Positions 38,319 to 48,905 of a DNA stretch of 64,000 bases are shown in pieces. Location of the stretch: assembly GCF_034009455.1 (NCBI RefSeq), contig NZ_CP125380.1, positions 3,299,501 through 3,363,500 of the forward strand, read 5' to 3'. Position 1 is the stretch's first letter. Every line of letters starts with the position of its first letter. This DNA comes from Pseudomonas sp. P5_109 (GTDB taxonomy: Bacteria > Pseudomonadota > Gammaproteobacteria > Pseudomonadales > Pseudomonadaceae). The notes under the pieces were generated by a model. The model worked only from the letters and a program-made list of their open reading frames with translations. It ran no database searches and was not told the origin of the DNA. The translations under genes and the position numbers were made by a program.

Positions 38319-39077
38319 TCAGTCTTTTACTTGCAGCAGGGTATTCCAGTCCTCGGCATTCACGATGCCGAGTACTTGCAGTTGTCCGTTTCCATCGATG
38401 CGGACAAACAACGCACTGCCATACTCGGCATCCTTCGCCGCATGTTTCAGGCCGGCCTGCTTTTCAAAGTCAGCGATGCAGCCACTATGGGTCACCAGCA
38501 CCAGGTTGCGGTGGGCCACCTTGTGCGCCACGACATCGTTACGCAGGGTCGTGCCGCAGGTCGCCAGCCATACCTGGGTCTGAGGGTCACTGTTAAACAT
38601 GTAATGCGCGGTCTGCACGGTGCGCGTCACCGGGCTGGTCAGGATGTCGGTCTGCTTCAGACCCAGGCGTGCCAGGCCTTGGCCAACACCGGCGGCCGCT
38701 TCACTGCCGACACGGGTAATGCCGTCAGCCGGACCCAGGCAAGGATTGTCGGAGCGGTCGCACCGCTCGGTATGACGAACCAGCACCGCGATCTCGCCGG
38801 CACTCCATTGTTGCAGCAGTTGGGCCCGGGCTTGCGTACCTTCCTGGGCCAGATTGTTCGGGGATTTCGGCCACAGGACAAAACCGGTGACCAGCACGGC
38901 GACAGTCAGTGCAGCCATGGCGACGACCGATTTAGACAGACCTGAAGACGGTTTACGCGAGACGGAATTAAACAAGTGTGTCCACCAGTTGGGGGCGCCA
39001 GGGAATATGCGGTTAAACAAAACCTGGAACAGCACAATAGATATCCGCCGAAATCTGCTTCGGTGAATTAATTGCAT
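38319..39077 (-). CDS. Membrane-anchored histidine phosphatase family protein (Ais/PmrG-like context)
   Basis: 252 residues. A membrane segment lies at about 48-68 (VVAMAALTVAVLVTGFVLW), with the phosphatase domain outside. The phosphoglycerate-mutase-type motif is VLVRHTERCDRSDNPCLG, with the arginine-histidine of the RHG/RHT group, and the second histidine is in LVLVTHSGC. The enterobacterial gene ais/pmrG, a core-heptose phosphatase, is of this superfamily and lies beside arn. Proximity to arnT2 suggests action on lipopolysaccharide phosphates; this is inference. Confidence 0.78.
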   Translation of the reverse strand: MQLIHRSRFRRISIVLFQVLFNRIFPGAPNWWTHLFNSVSRKPSSGLSKSVVAMAALTVAVLVTGFVLWPKSPNNLAQEGTQARAQLLQQWSAGEIAVLVRHTERCDRSDNPCLGPADGITRVGSEAAAGVGQGLARLGLKQTDILTSPVTRTVQTAHYMFNSDPQTQVWLATCGTTLRNDVVAHKVAHRNLVLVTHSGCIADFEKQAGLKHAAKDAEYGSALFVRIDGNGQLQVLGIVNAEDWNTLLQVKD

Positions 39078-39231
39078 GCCAAGTTAAATGTGCGCAGGTG
39101 TCGGAACGGTGAACGGAATGTGAAAAAGTTGCTGAGGGGGGTTGCAGCGGGTAATTAGTCAACTACTGGGAATTGTTATCTTTTGCTCTTGCGTGGGATG
39201 GCAGCACGAAGCAGAGAGGACTGAATGGATG

Positions 39232-39262
39232 GGATTAACGGCGAACGGGTCGCCGTTAATCC
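39232..39262. other. Perfect 13-bp stem-loop downstream of pqiC
   Basis: GGATTAACGGCGA and TCGCCGTTAATCC enclose the five-base loop ACGGG. There is no T-run. It may act as a 3' stabiliser of the pqi message or as an operator. It was not matched elsewhere in the window. Confidence 0.6.
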
Positions 39263-39272
39263 GTGAGGCAGG

Positions 39273-39292
39273 AAAAAAGCCTTCAGGGCTAA
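39273..39292 (-). terminator. Weak terminator at the pqiC stop codon
   Basis: On the minus strand AGCC, a short loop and GGCT are followed by six T residues. The stem overlaps the TAG of pqiC. The stem is only four to five pairs, so it may be weak; the stronger hairpin at 39232-39262 lies just beyond. Confidence 0.45.
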
Positions 39293-39840
39293 GTGCAACT
39301 CGGCTGTGATCTGGTGGCAGCCTGGCTGATCAGTGCGGCCAGGCGTTTGACATTGTTTTGCTGGGCCAGTACCAGGTCGTCGATGGTTGGGCCTGACGGC
39401 GTTTGCAAGGTACTGCGGCAAATCACCCGTGCCTTGTCGCCTGTGTCGGCACTGCGCAGGCGCCATTTCACGTCCATCAGCGCGTATTGACCGGGGACCG
39501 AGTCAAAACGCTGCACATCGACCCGCACCGAGTGCTTGCCTTGTACAGGACTGTTGCTCAGTTGATCGGCCAGCGCACTGCGCAATTCGTCCACCAGGGT
39601 CGCGCCCCACCATTGGGTTTCCAGGATCGCCAGGCCACTGTTGCCTTCGCGAATGACGATCTGCGCACGATCGACCTGGGGCGGCACGCTGACCGTCTCG
39701 ATCTGGATCACCCCGACGGTGGCCCTTGAGTGATCGCCCACCTGCGTCGGGGTCAGGGTGTGGAAGTGAATCGGCTCACTGCGGCAAGCGGCAAGCAGCA
39801 ACAGCGCGGTGACCAGGGTGAACTTCAGCGGAAAAGCCAT
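39289..39840 (-). CDS. pqiC: PqiC-type outer-membrane lipoprotein (ABC-type transport auxiliary lipoprotein)
   Basis: 183 residues from the ATG at 39840, which has GGAG eight bases upstream; an in-frame TTG seven codons earlier is rejected. The lipoprotein signal ends TALLLLAAC. The DUF330/PqiC domain follows with VPPQVDRAQIVIREG and WWGATLVDELRSAL. In E. coli PqiC anchors the PqiB tube to the outer membrane. It is the last gene of the pqi operon. Confidence 0.88.
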   Translation of the reverse strand: MAFPLKFTLVTALLLLAACRSEPIHFHTLTPTQVGDHSRATVGVIQIETVSVPPQVDRAQIVIREGNSGLAILETQWWGATLVDELRSALADQLSNSPVQGKHSVRVDVQRFDSVPGQYALMDVKWRLRSADTGDKARVICRSTLQTPSGPTIDDLVLAQQNNVKRLAALISQAATRSQPSCT

Positions 39841-39857
39841 GGGTGATGCTCCTGTGT

Positions 39858-41534
39858 TCAATTGCGCGGCGGCCCTTGCAGATCCAGCGGCGCGGCATTG
39901 TTCGGACGGCCGCGAATCAGCGATTCCGGATGCCGTCCCAGGTAATCCGAAAGATCACGCAAGGATCTCGACGTGCGTCCCAGTTCATCCAGGGTCTGCC
40001 CCAGTTTTTCCCGTTGCGGCGAGTCCTCGGCCAAGGTCGAACTGGCGGATTGCAGGGTCGAATTGGCCGTTTCCAGCGTCCTGCTTAAGTCCGACAGAGT
40101 GGTTTGCACGCCAGGCAAGACCTTGCCGTTGAATTGCATCATGCCCTTGCGCAGTTCGACGAGATTGCCATCGAGATTGCCGGCGATACGCTCGATCGGC
40201 AGTTTGTTGATCTTGTCGACCATGGATTCGAGTTTTTCCTGCAATTGCTCGAGGCTGCCCGGAATGGTCGGGATGACGACCGGGCGTGCGGTTGCATCGA
40301 AAGCGACTTTTTCTGCCTTGGGGTAGAAGTCCAGGGCAATGTACAACTGACCAGTCAGGAAGTTGCCGGTGCGGGCCTGGGCACGCAGGCCGTTGTCGAT
40401 AAAAGTGCCGATCAGCCGCACGCCAGCGGCTTCGTCATTGGGGTCATGCTTGAGCGCCTTGAGCATTTTGATGTGGGCCTGACCCAGGCGTTGCGGGTAA
40501 ATCACGATGCCGACGTTGATCGGGAAGGAGCGTTTTTTCTCGTCGTAATCCAGATTGACCGCCACCACCTTGCCGATTTCGACACCGAGGAATTCCACCG
40601 GAGCATCGACCTTGAGCCCGCGCAGTGCCTGGTCGAAACGCATGGCCAGGTACTGCGGCTTGCCGTTTGGCGGGGCGAGGGCGGTCTGCTGGTCTTCGAA
40701 CAGTTCGTAGGCGTACTCCGCGGCGGCAGGTTTATCGTCAGGGCTGTAGTCGGGTGCGCGGAAGGCAATGCCGCCCACCAGCAGGGAGGACAACGATTCG
40801 GTCTTGACCGCAAAACCGTTGGCGCCGACGTTTACGTCGATGCCGCTGGCGTTCCAGAAACGGGTATTTTCGGTGACGTATTTGTCGTTGGGGGCATGGA
40901 TGAACAGCTCGATGTTCACGCCCTTGCCATCGGGGTCCAGCGCATAGGCCACCACCTGACCTACCGGGATCTTGCGGTAGTAGACCGGGGAGCCGATATC
41001 CAGCGATCCCAGGTCCTGGGTGAACAGGGTGAAACGCTTGCCCGGCTCGCCGTAGGTGATGGGTGGCGGGTTTTCCAGACCCTTGAAGTTTTTCGCGCGG
41101 CCGTTGGCCTGGCCGATATCGGCACCGATGTAGTCGCCCGACAGCAGCGTATCGATACCGGACACTCCGCCAGCGCCAATGCGCGGGCGCACGACCCAGA
41201 ACTGCGAGTCTTCACGGGTAAAGCTTTCGGCCTGCTTGGCCAGTTTGATGGTGGCGTTGACACTCTTCTGGTCATTGGCCAGCTCCACATCGGAGACATG
41301 ACCGATCACGACATTGCGGTATTTGACCTCGGTCTTGTTCGCGGTCAGGCCGTCCCCGGTCTTGAACGTGACAACGATGGTCGGGCCTTGCTGCAAAATG
41401 CTGTGAACCACCAGCGAAATACCCACCAGCACCGCTACGATCGGCACGATCCAGACCAGCGAAACGCTGAAACGGCGGGTCTTGATCGGTGCCTGCCCGG
41501 GGGCTTGCGGCCCGTCAGTGGCTTGTGACTTCAT
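39858..41534 (-). CDS. pqiB: PqiB: MCE-domain intermembrane transport protein
   Basis: 558 residues from the ATG at 41534, preceded by AGGAGG at six bases; an earlier in-frame ATG would contain that ribosome-binding site. One N-terminal membrane segment (WIVPIVAVLVGISLVVHSIL) is followed by three MCE/MlaD domains (VVTFKTGDGLTANKTEVKYR, LFTQDLGSLDIGSPVYYRKI, PVEFLGVEIGKVVAV). A long coiled-coil region comes near the end (about 430-520). It forms a periplasm-spanning lipid conduit. It overlaps the pqiA gene upstream. Confidence 0.92.
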   Translation of the reverse strand: MKSQATDGPQAPGQAPIKTRRFSVSLVWIVPIVAVLVGISLVVHSILQQGPTIVVTFKTGDGLTANKTEVKYRNVVIGHVSDVELANDQKSVNATIKLAKQAESFTREDSQFWVVRPRIGAGGVSGIDTLLSGDYIGADIGQANGRAKNFKGLENPPPITYGEPGKRFTLFTQDLGSLDIGSPVYYRKIPVGQVVAYALDPDGKGVNIELFIHAPNDKYVTENTRFWNASGIDVNVGANGFAVKTESLSSLLVGGIAFRAPDYSPDDKPAAAEYAYELFEDQQTALAPPNGKPQYLAMRFDQALRGLKVDAPVEFLGVEIGKVVAVNLDYDEKKRSFPINVGIVIYPQRLGQAHIKMLKALKHDPNDEAAGVRLIGTFIDNGLRAQARTGNFLTGQLYIALDFYPKAEKVAFDATARPVVIPTIPGSLEQLQEKLESMVDKINKLPIERIAGNLDGNLVELRKGMMQFNGKVLPGVQTTLSDLSRTLETANSTLQSASSTLAEDSPQREKLGQTLDELGRTSRSLRDLSDYLGRHPESLIRGRPNNAAPLDLQGPPRN

Positions 41535-42171
41535 CCGTGACCTCCTCATTGTGTGGGTTTTCCCGTTCTTTATCCCAGATCATGCGGGGATCGAAACTCA
41601 TTGCCGAGAGCATGGTGAACACCACCACCAGTCCAAAAAACAGGATGCCCGGGCGCGGCTCGATGTCGGCCAGGGCCTGGAATTTCACCAGCGAGGCCAC
41701 CAGGGCGACCACGATCACATCGAGCATCGACCAGTAGCCGATGACTTCGACGAAGCGGTACAGCGTCGAGCGCTCTTTTCGTGCCCACTCGCTGTCCCGT
41801 TGTACGGTCACCAGCAGCAAGGTGATGGCAACGAACTTGATGCCCGGCACCGCGATACTGGCAATGAAGATGATCAGGGCGATGTCCCAGGCCCCGGCTT
41901 CCCAGAACTCCAGCACACCGCTCATGATCGTGCTGTCGGCACCGTTGCCGACCATCTGGGTGTTCATCACCGGCAACAGGTTGGCCGGGATGTAGAACAC
42001 CAGCGCCGCGATCATGTAGGCCCAGGTGCGGGTCAGTGAATTGGATTTGCGTCGGTGCAGCGGCGCACCGCAGCGCTCGCACTCGTGGGGGGCGCCGGTC
42101 ATGTCACAGGCCAGGCCACAGGTGTGACACAGGCACAAGTTGAGCTCGTCGGCGTAGGGAGGCGTACTCAT
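41515..42171 (-). CDS. PqiA-like membrane protein, second half
   Basis: 218 residues from the ATG at 42171, which overlaps the preceding stop by ATGA; an ATG 12 bases earlier is less attractive. A zinc-ribbon-like start (CLCHTCGLACDM ... CERCGAPLH) is followed by four membrane segments of the PqiA domain (FYIPANLLPVMNTQMVG). It corresponds to the C-terminal half of the E. coli PqiA/LetA fusion. It probably forms the inner-membrane partner of PqiB. Confidence 0.88.
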   Translation of the reverse strand: MSTPPYADELNLCLCHTCGLACDMTGAPHECERCGAPLHRRKSNSLTRTWAYMIAALVFYIPANLLPVMNTQMVGNGADSTIMSGVLEFWEAGAWDIALIIFIASIAVPGIKFVAITLLLVTVQRDSEWARKERSTLYRFVEVIGYWSMLDVIVVALVASLVKFQALADIEPRPGILFFGLVVVFTMLSAMSFDPRMIWDKERENPHNEEVTDEVTSH

Positions 42172-42764
42172 ACAAGGTCCCATAGTTCGCGGATGTCGCG
42201 CCCGGCGATGCGGATCATCATCAGGCTCAGCGCAGCCAGGGCGAACAGCCCTATGCCGGGCAGCACGTCGAGCAGGCCGGCGAGCTTGATCACCGCGACC
42301 ATGGCGCCCAGCAGGCAGACTTCGAGCATGCTCCAGGGCCTCAGGGTTTCCAGCCAGCGCATGCAGAATTTGAAGCCCGGCGAGCGTCGCCCGGAGAGGG
42401 CGAAGCCCAGCACCCAGATCAGCAGCAACAGCTGGAAAATCGGCGCGATGATCATGGCGATCGCCGCCACCATGGCGATGAAGGTAATAGGCCCCAGGCT
42501 CAGGGCCAGCACCGAGTCCCAGAGCGTTGCGCTGTTCTTCACGCCTTTGAGGTTGATGCTCATCACCGGATAGAAATTGGCGAATACCCAGAGCATCAAC
42601 GCGGTGAAGGTCAACGCAAGACGCTGTTCCACCGTAAGGCCGTTATAGCGCTGAAGCACGCCGCCGCAGCGCGTGCACAGGGTTTTTTGATGTTTGGCGA
42701 GCGTAACTTTTTCATACACGCTGTCGCAGTGCTCGCAGATGATCAGCTGATCAGTAGTTGCCAT
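42168..42764 (-). CDS. PqiA-like membrane protein, first half
   Basis: 198 residues. The N-terminal cysteines CEHCDSVYEK ... CTRCGGVLQ form a zinc-ribbon-like unit, and four membrane segments follow (LWVFANFYPVMSINLKG). It is first in the operon pqiA1-pqiA2-pqiB-pqiC. In E. coli both halves are one protein of about 417 residues; here they are two genes coupled by ATGA. Confidence 0.88.
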   Translation of the reverse strand: MATTDQLIICEHCDSVYEKVTLAKHQKTLCTRCGGVLQRYNGLTVEQRLALTFTALMLWVFANFYPVMSINLKGVKNSATLWDSVLALSLGPITFIAMVAAIAMIIAPIFQLLLLIWVLGFALSGRRSPGFKFCMRWLETLRPWSMLEVCLLGAMVAVIKLAGLLDVLPGIGLFALAALSLMMIRIAGRDIRELWDLV

Positions 42765-43125
42765 GGGCCAAGCTCAACAGAAGGCAGGGAATTCAGAGCA
42801 CCCCCTCAATATAGAAGTGACTCGCGATTGAGCAAATCGAAAGTCGCAACCTGAGCACTCCGCCGCGGGCGCGACCTACGGTATTGCAGACGAAGCAGGC
42901 GACGAACGACTTCGAAATTCGCTGCACGCACTGCGCGTTATGAATACAACCGTACTAGGCTGTTTCGGGTGCCTTGAGTAGCAACAGGCGTTTCATTGTT
43001 TGAGTCGTTGAGCACCTGGAACTAAGCAGGGGGCATGGTTTGGGGTAACTCACCAGGGTCCGGTCGCGGATTACTTGAAGGAAGTATCCAGCCACAAGGA
43101 TCCGTCCCGATAAAGGAAGGTCGCC
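42765..43125. promoter_or_regulatory. Divergent intergenic region, pqi / arylsulfatase
   Basis: About 360 bases. A GAAGG/AAGGAAGG segment just before 43126 gives the sulfatase ribosome-binding site (TAAAGGAAGGTCGCC). No convincing promoter, operator palindrome, RNA gene or repeat was recognised in the rest; short open frames here have no coding character. Confidence 0.3.
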
Positions 43126-44778
43126 ATGAAAAGACTCTCGCATCGCTCAAGGTTATACATTGCAGGTTCACTACTGATCGCACTTAACGGGCTGGCCCAG
43201 GCTGCTCAAACGGAAAAGCCCAATATCCTGTTCATCGTCTCGGACGATACCGGTTACGGTGATCTGGGGCCCTATGGCGGCGGCGTCGGCCGTGGCATGC
43301 CGACGCCCAGCATCGACGAGCTGGCTGCCGAAGGCACCACCTTTTTCTCGTTCTACGCACAACCGAGCTGCACCCCGGGGCGAGCCGCCATGCAGACCGG
43401 GCGCATCCCCAATCGCAGCGGGATGACGACCGTGGCCTTCCAGGGCCAGGGCGGTGGTTTGCCTGCCGCCGAATGGACGCTGGCTTCGGTACTCAAGACC
43501 GGCGGCTACGAGACCTACTTCACCGGCAAGTGGCACTTGGGCGAGGCCGACTATGCGCTGCCCAATGCCCAAGGTTACGACGTGATGAAGTACGTCGGCC
43601 TCTATCACCTCAATGCCTACACCTACGCCGACCCGACCTGGTTCCCCGACATGGACCCGGAAACCCGGGCGATGTTTACCCAGGTGACCAAGGGCGCGCT
43701 CTCGGGCAAGGCCGGGGAGAAGCCGGTCGAAGAGTTCAAGATCAACGGCCAGTATGTCGATACGCCGGTCATCGATGGCAAACCCGGTGTCGTCGGGATC
43801 CCTTACTTTGACGGTTATGTGGAAAAGGCTGCACTGGAGTTCCTCGACACCGCCGCCAAATCCGACAAGCCATTCTTCATCAACGTCAACTTCATGAAAG
43901 TGCACCAGCCAAACTTGCCGGCACCGGAGTTCGTTCACAAATCGATCTCCAAGTCCAAGTACGCCGACTCGGTGGTCGAACTGGATACGCGCATCGGCCA
44001 TATCATGGACAAACTCAAGGCGCTGGGCCTGGATAAGAACACGCTGGTGGTCTACACCACCGACAACGGCGCCTGGCAGGACGTTTATCCGGATGCCGGC
44101 TACACGCCGTTCCGTGGCACCAAAGGTACCGTGCGCGAGGGCGGCAACCGGGTCCCTGCGATCATGGCCTGGCCCGGAAAAATCAAGCCCAATGCGAAGA
44201 ACCACGACATTCTCGGCGGGCTCGACTTGATGGCGACCTTCGCCTCGGTGGCCGGTATCAAATTGCCGGAAAAGGATCGCGAAGGGCAGCCGATCATGTT
44301 CGACAGCTATGACATGACCCCGGTGATCACCGGCACTGGTCCCGACCCACGTAAAGAGTGGTTCTACTTCACCGAAAACGAGTTGTCGCCGGGGGCTGTC
44401 CGTGTGGGCAACTACAAAGCCGTATTCAATCTGCGCGGCGACGATGGTGTGCCGACTGGCGGGCTGGCCGTGGACACCAACCTGGGCTGGAAAGGTGCCA
44501 CCAAGTACGTGGCGACGGTGCCTCAGGTCTTCGATTTGTATCAAGACCCACAGGAACGCTATGACATCTTCATGAGCAACGTCACCGAGCGTACCTGGAC
44601 CATGGTGCCGATCAGTCAGGCGATCAACAAGCTCATGCAGACCTACATCAAGTATCCGCCCCGCAAGATGCAAAGCATGACCTATGACGGGCCGATCGAA
44701 CTGTCCAAGTATCAGAAGTTCCAGTCGGTTCGCGAGGATCTGCAGAAGGAAGGCGTCAACATTCCGATTCCTCAATAA
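43126..44778 (+). CDS. Periplasmic arylsulfatase (Cys-type, formylglycine-dependent)
   Basis: 550 residues with a Sec signal peptide ending LAQA-AQT. The metal-binding start NILFIVSDDTGYGDLGPYGG and the maturation motif C82-T-P-G-R86 (SCTPGRAAMQTGR) mark the sulfatase family; GKWHLGE follows near residue 140. The cysteine must become formylglycine, so a separate maturase is needed and none is in the window. Substrate may be aryl or alkyl sulfate esters used as a sulfur source. Strong ribosome-binding site. It is monocistronic and faces the amine cluster tail to tail. Confidence 0.9.
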   Translation: MKRLSHRSRLYIAGSLLIALNGLAQAAQTEKPNILFIVSDDTGYGDLGPYGGGVGRGMPTPSIDELAAEGTTFFSFYAQPSCTPGRAAMQTGRIPNRSGMTTVAFQGQGGGLPAAEWTLASVLKTGGYETYFTGKWHLGEADYALPNAQGYDVMKYVGLYHLNAYTYADPTWFPDMDPETRAMFTQVTKGALSGKAGEKPVEEFKINGQYVDTPVIDGKPGVVGIPYFDGYVEKAALEFLDTAAKSDKPFFINVNFMKVHQPNLPAPEFVHKSISKSKYADSVVELDTRIGHIMDKLKALGLDKNTLVVYTTDNGAWQDVYPDAGYTPFRGTKGTVREGGNRVPAIMAWPGKIKPNAKNHDILGGLDLMATFASVAGIKLPEKDREGQPIMFDSYDMTPVITGTGPDPRKEWFYFTENELSPGAVRVGNYKAVFNLRGDDGVPTGGLAVDTNLGWKGATKYVATVPQVFDLYQDPQERYDIFMSNVTERTWTMVPISQAINKLMQTYIKYPPRKMQSMTYDGPIELSKYQKFQSVREDLQKEGVNIPIPQ

Positions 44779-44785
44779 TCCGGAT

Positions 44786-44817
44786 GCCTGAGGCGAGGGC
44801 CGACCCTCGTCTCAGGC
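44786..44817. terminator. Strong hairpin between convergent sulfatase and oxidase genes
   Basis: GCCTGAGGCGAGGG pairs with CCCTCGTCTCAGGC over a four-base loop, with one mismatch. No T-run follows on either strand, so it may be a bidirectional transcript end-point or stabiliser, not a classic terminator. Confidence 0.5.
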
Positions 44818-44826
44818 GCTCGGTGG

Positions 44827-47231
<2,405 letters not shown>

Positions 47232-47261
47232 TTATTGGGATCTATAGGAATTCACCACATC

Positions 47262-47354
47262 CCTGTAGGAGCTGGCTTGCCAGCGATGAGGCCGGCACAT
47301 CCAACATCGTTGTTGCCTGACAGGCCGCCATCGCTGGCAAGCCAGCTCCTACAA
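47262..47354. repeat. REPIN between synthetase-like and binding-protein genes
   Basis: CTGTAGGAGCTGGCTTGCCA at 47264 onward and its inverse GGCAAGCCAGCTCCTACA at the far end, with a loop of about 50 bases. This is the GGCTTGCCAGCGA REP subtype, also seen at 54931, 61393 and 61518. It lies inside the operon and may give differential expression. Confidence 0.9.
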
Positions 47355-47384
47355 GAGATGTGTTAACCAGGTGAGAGCGGGGAC

Positions 47385-48743
47385 TCAGACGCTCAGCATC
47401 AGGAACTCACGCTCCCACGAACTGATCACGCGCTTGAAGTTCTCGTGCTCGGCGCGTTTGACCGCGACATAGCCGCGTACGAACTTGCTGCCCAGATAAC
47501 GGCTGATGGTGTCGCATTCTTCCATCTGGGTCAGGGCGTCCTCGATGGTGATCGGCAGGCGCAGGTTGCGACGCTCGTAGGCGCGGCCCTGTACCGCGGC
47601 GCTCGGTTCGATGCGCTCGACCATGCCCAGGTAACCGCACAGCAGGCTGGCGGCAATGGCCAGGTACGGGTTGGCGTCGGCGCCTGGCAGACGGTTTTCC
47701 ACGCGCATCGCGTCCGGGCTGGAAGTCGGCACGCGCAGGCCGACGGTGCGGTTTTCTTCGCCCCATTCGACGTTCACCGGTGCCGAGGTGTCCGGCAGGA
47801 AGCGGCGGAACGAGTTGACGTTGGGCGCGAACATCGGCAGCACTTTCGGGATGTATTTCTGCAAACCACCGATGTGATGCAGGAACAGCTCGCTCATATT
47901 GCCATTGGCATCGGCGAAGATCGGCTGGCCGGTGGCAATGTCCACCACGCTCTGGTGAATGTGCATGGCGCTGCCCGGCTCGTCGCCGACCGGCTTGGCC
48001 ATGAAGGTGGCCGCCACGTTGTGCTTGAGTGCCGCTTCACGCATGGTGCGCTTGAACACGGTGATCTGGTCGGCCAGGTCCAGGGCGTTGCCATGACGGA
48101 AGTTGATTTCCATCTGCGCCGGGCCGTCTTCGTGGATCAGCGTGTCGAGGTCCAGGCCCTGCAGTTCGCACCAGTCGTAGACGTCTTCGAACAGCGGATC
48201 GAACTCGTTCGCCGCGTCGATGGAGAACGACTGGCGACCGCTTTCGGCACGGCCCGAACGGCCCATCGGGGCCTTGAGCGGCAGGTCCGGGTCTTCGCAA
48301 CGCTGGGTCAGGTAGAACTCCATTTCCGGCGCGACGATCGGACGCCAGCCTTTGTCGGTGTACAACTGCAGGACTTTCTTCAGCACGTTGCGCGGCGACA
48401 GTTCGATCGGGTTGCCGAACTTGTCGAAGGTGTCGTGGATCACGATGGCGGTCGGCTCGATGGCCCACGGCACCACGTAGACGGCGTCGGCGTCCGGCTT
48501 GCAGACCATGTCGATGTCGGCCGGGTCGAGCAGGTCGTAGTAGATGTCGTCGTCGACAAAGTCCCCGGTTACCGTTTGCAGAAGGACACTTTCCGGCAGG
48601 CGCATGCCTCGCTCATGCAGGAACTTGTTGGTCGGTGCAATTTTGCCGCGTGCAATGCCGGTCAGATCGCTGACGACGCACTCGACTTCGGTAATCTTGT
48701 GATCTTTCAGCCAAGTGAACAGCTGATCGAAAGGGACATTCAT
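47385..48743 (-). CDS. Glutamine-synthetase-like gamma-glutamyl-amine (polyamine) ligase, PuuA/SpuI type
   Basis: 452 residues from the ATG at 48743, with GAGG at five bases; an in-frame ATG 16 codons earlier is possible. Glutamine synthetase catalytic features are present: IVAPEMEFYL, PAQMEINFRHGN, FMAKPVGDEPGSAMHIHQS and MRVENRLPGADANPYLAIAAS. It lacks the adenylylation-loop tyrosine context of GlnA and groups with PuuA/SpuI-type enzymes that glutamylate amines. First gene of the amine operon. The true amine (putrescine, other polyamine, ethanolamine or monoamine) is not decided. Confidence 0.85.
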   Translation of the reverse strand: MNVPFDQLFTWLKDHKITEVECVVSDLTGIARGKIAPTNKFLHERGMRLPESVLLQTVTGDFVDDDIYYDLLDPADIDMVCKPDADAVYVVPWAIEPTAIVIHDTFDKFGNPIELSPRNVLKKVLQLYTDKGWRPIVAPEMEFYLTQRCEDPDLPLKAPMGRSGRAESGRQSFSIDAANEFDPLFEDVYDWCELQGLDLDTLIHEDGPAQMEINFRHGNALDLADQITVFKRTMREAALKHNVAATFMAKPVGDEPGSAMHIHQSVVDIATGQPIFADANGNMSELFLHHIGGLQKYIPKVLPMFAPNVNSFRRFLPDTSAPVNVEWGEENRTVGLRVPTSSPDAMRVENRLPGADANPYLAIAASLLCGYLGMVERIEPSAAVQGRAYERRNLRLPITIEDALTQMEECDTISRYLGSKFVRGYVAVKRAEHENFKRVISSWEREFLMLSV

Positions 48744-48905
48744 AAAGACCTCGTTATTGGTTTTATTAACGCCAGGAGAGGCCGGTTTCATCCGCCGGAC
48801 ACTTCCCCTGTAGCGCGTTGAGGTCTATCTTGGGCGAGCCTTGCGGTTCCATCTATCCACTTTAAGCAGCACAAAGCGCACCAAAAGAGTGCGTAAGGTC
48901 GCCCC

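Noticed and set aside
38212..38583. Short plus-strand open frames around the arnT2-phosphatase gap
   Set aside because: They run into the antisense of the phosphatase gene and show no ribosome-binding site or domain.
43171..44775. Very long open frame (about 530 codons) on the minus strand opposite the arylsulfatase
   Set aside because: It mirrors a real gene with clear sulfatase motifs; its translation has no recognisable domain and is rich in residues expected from antisense high-GC DNA.
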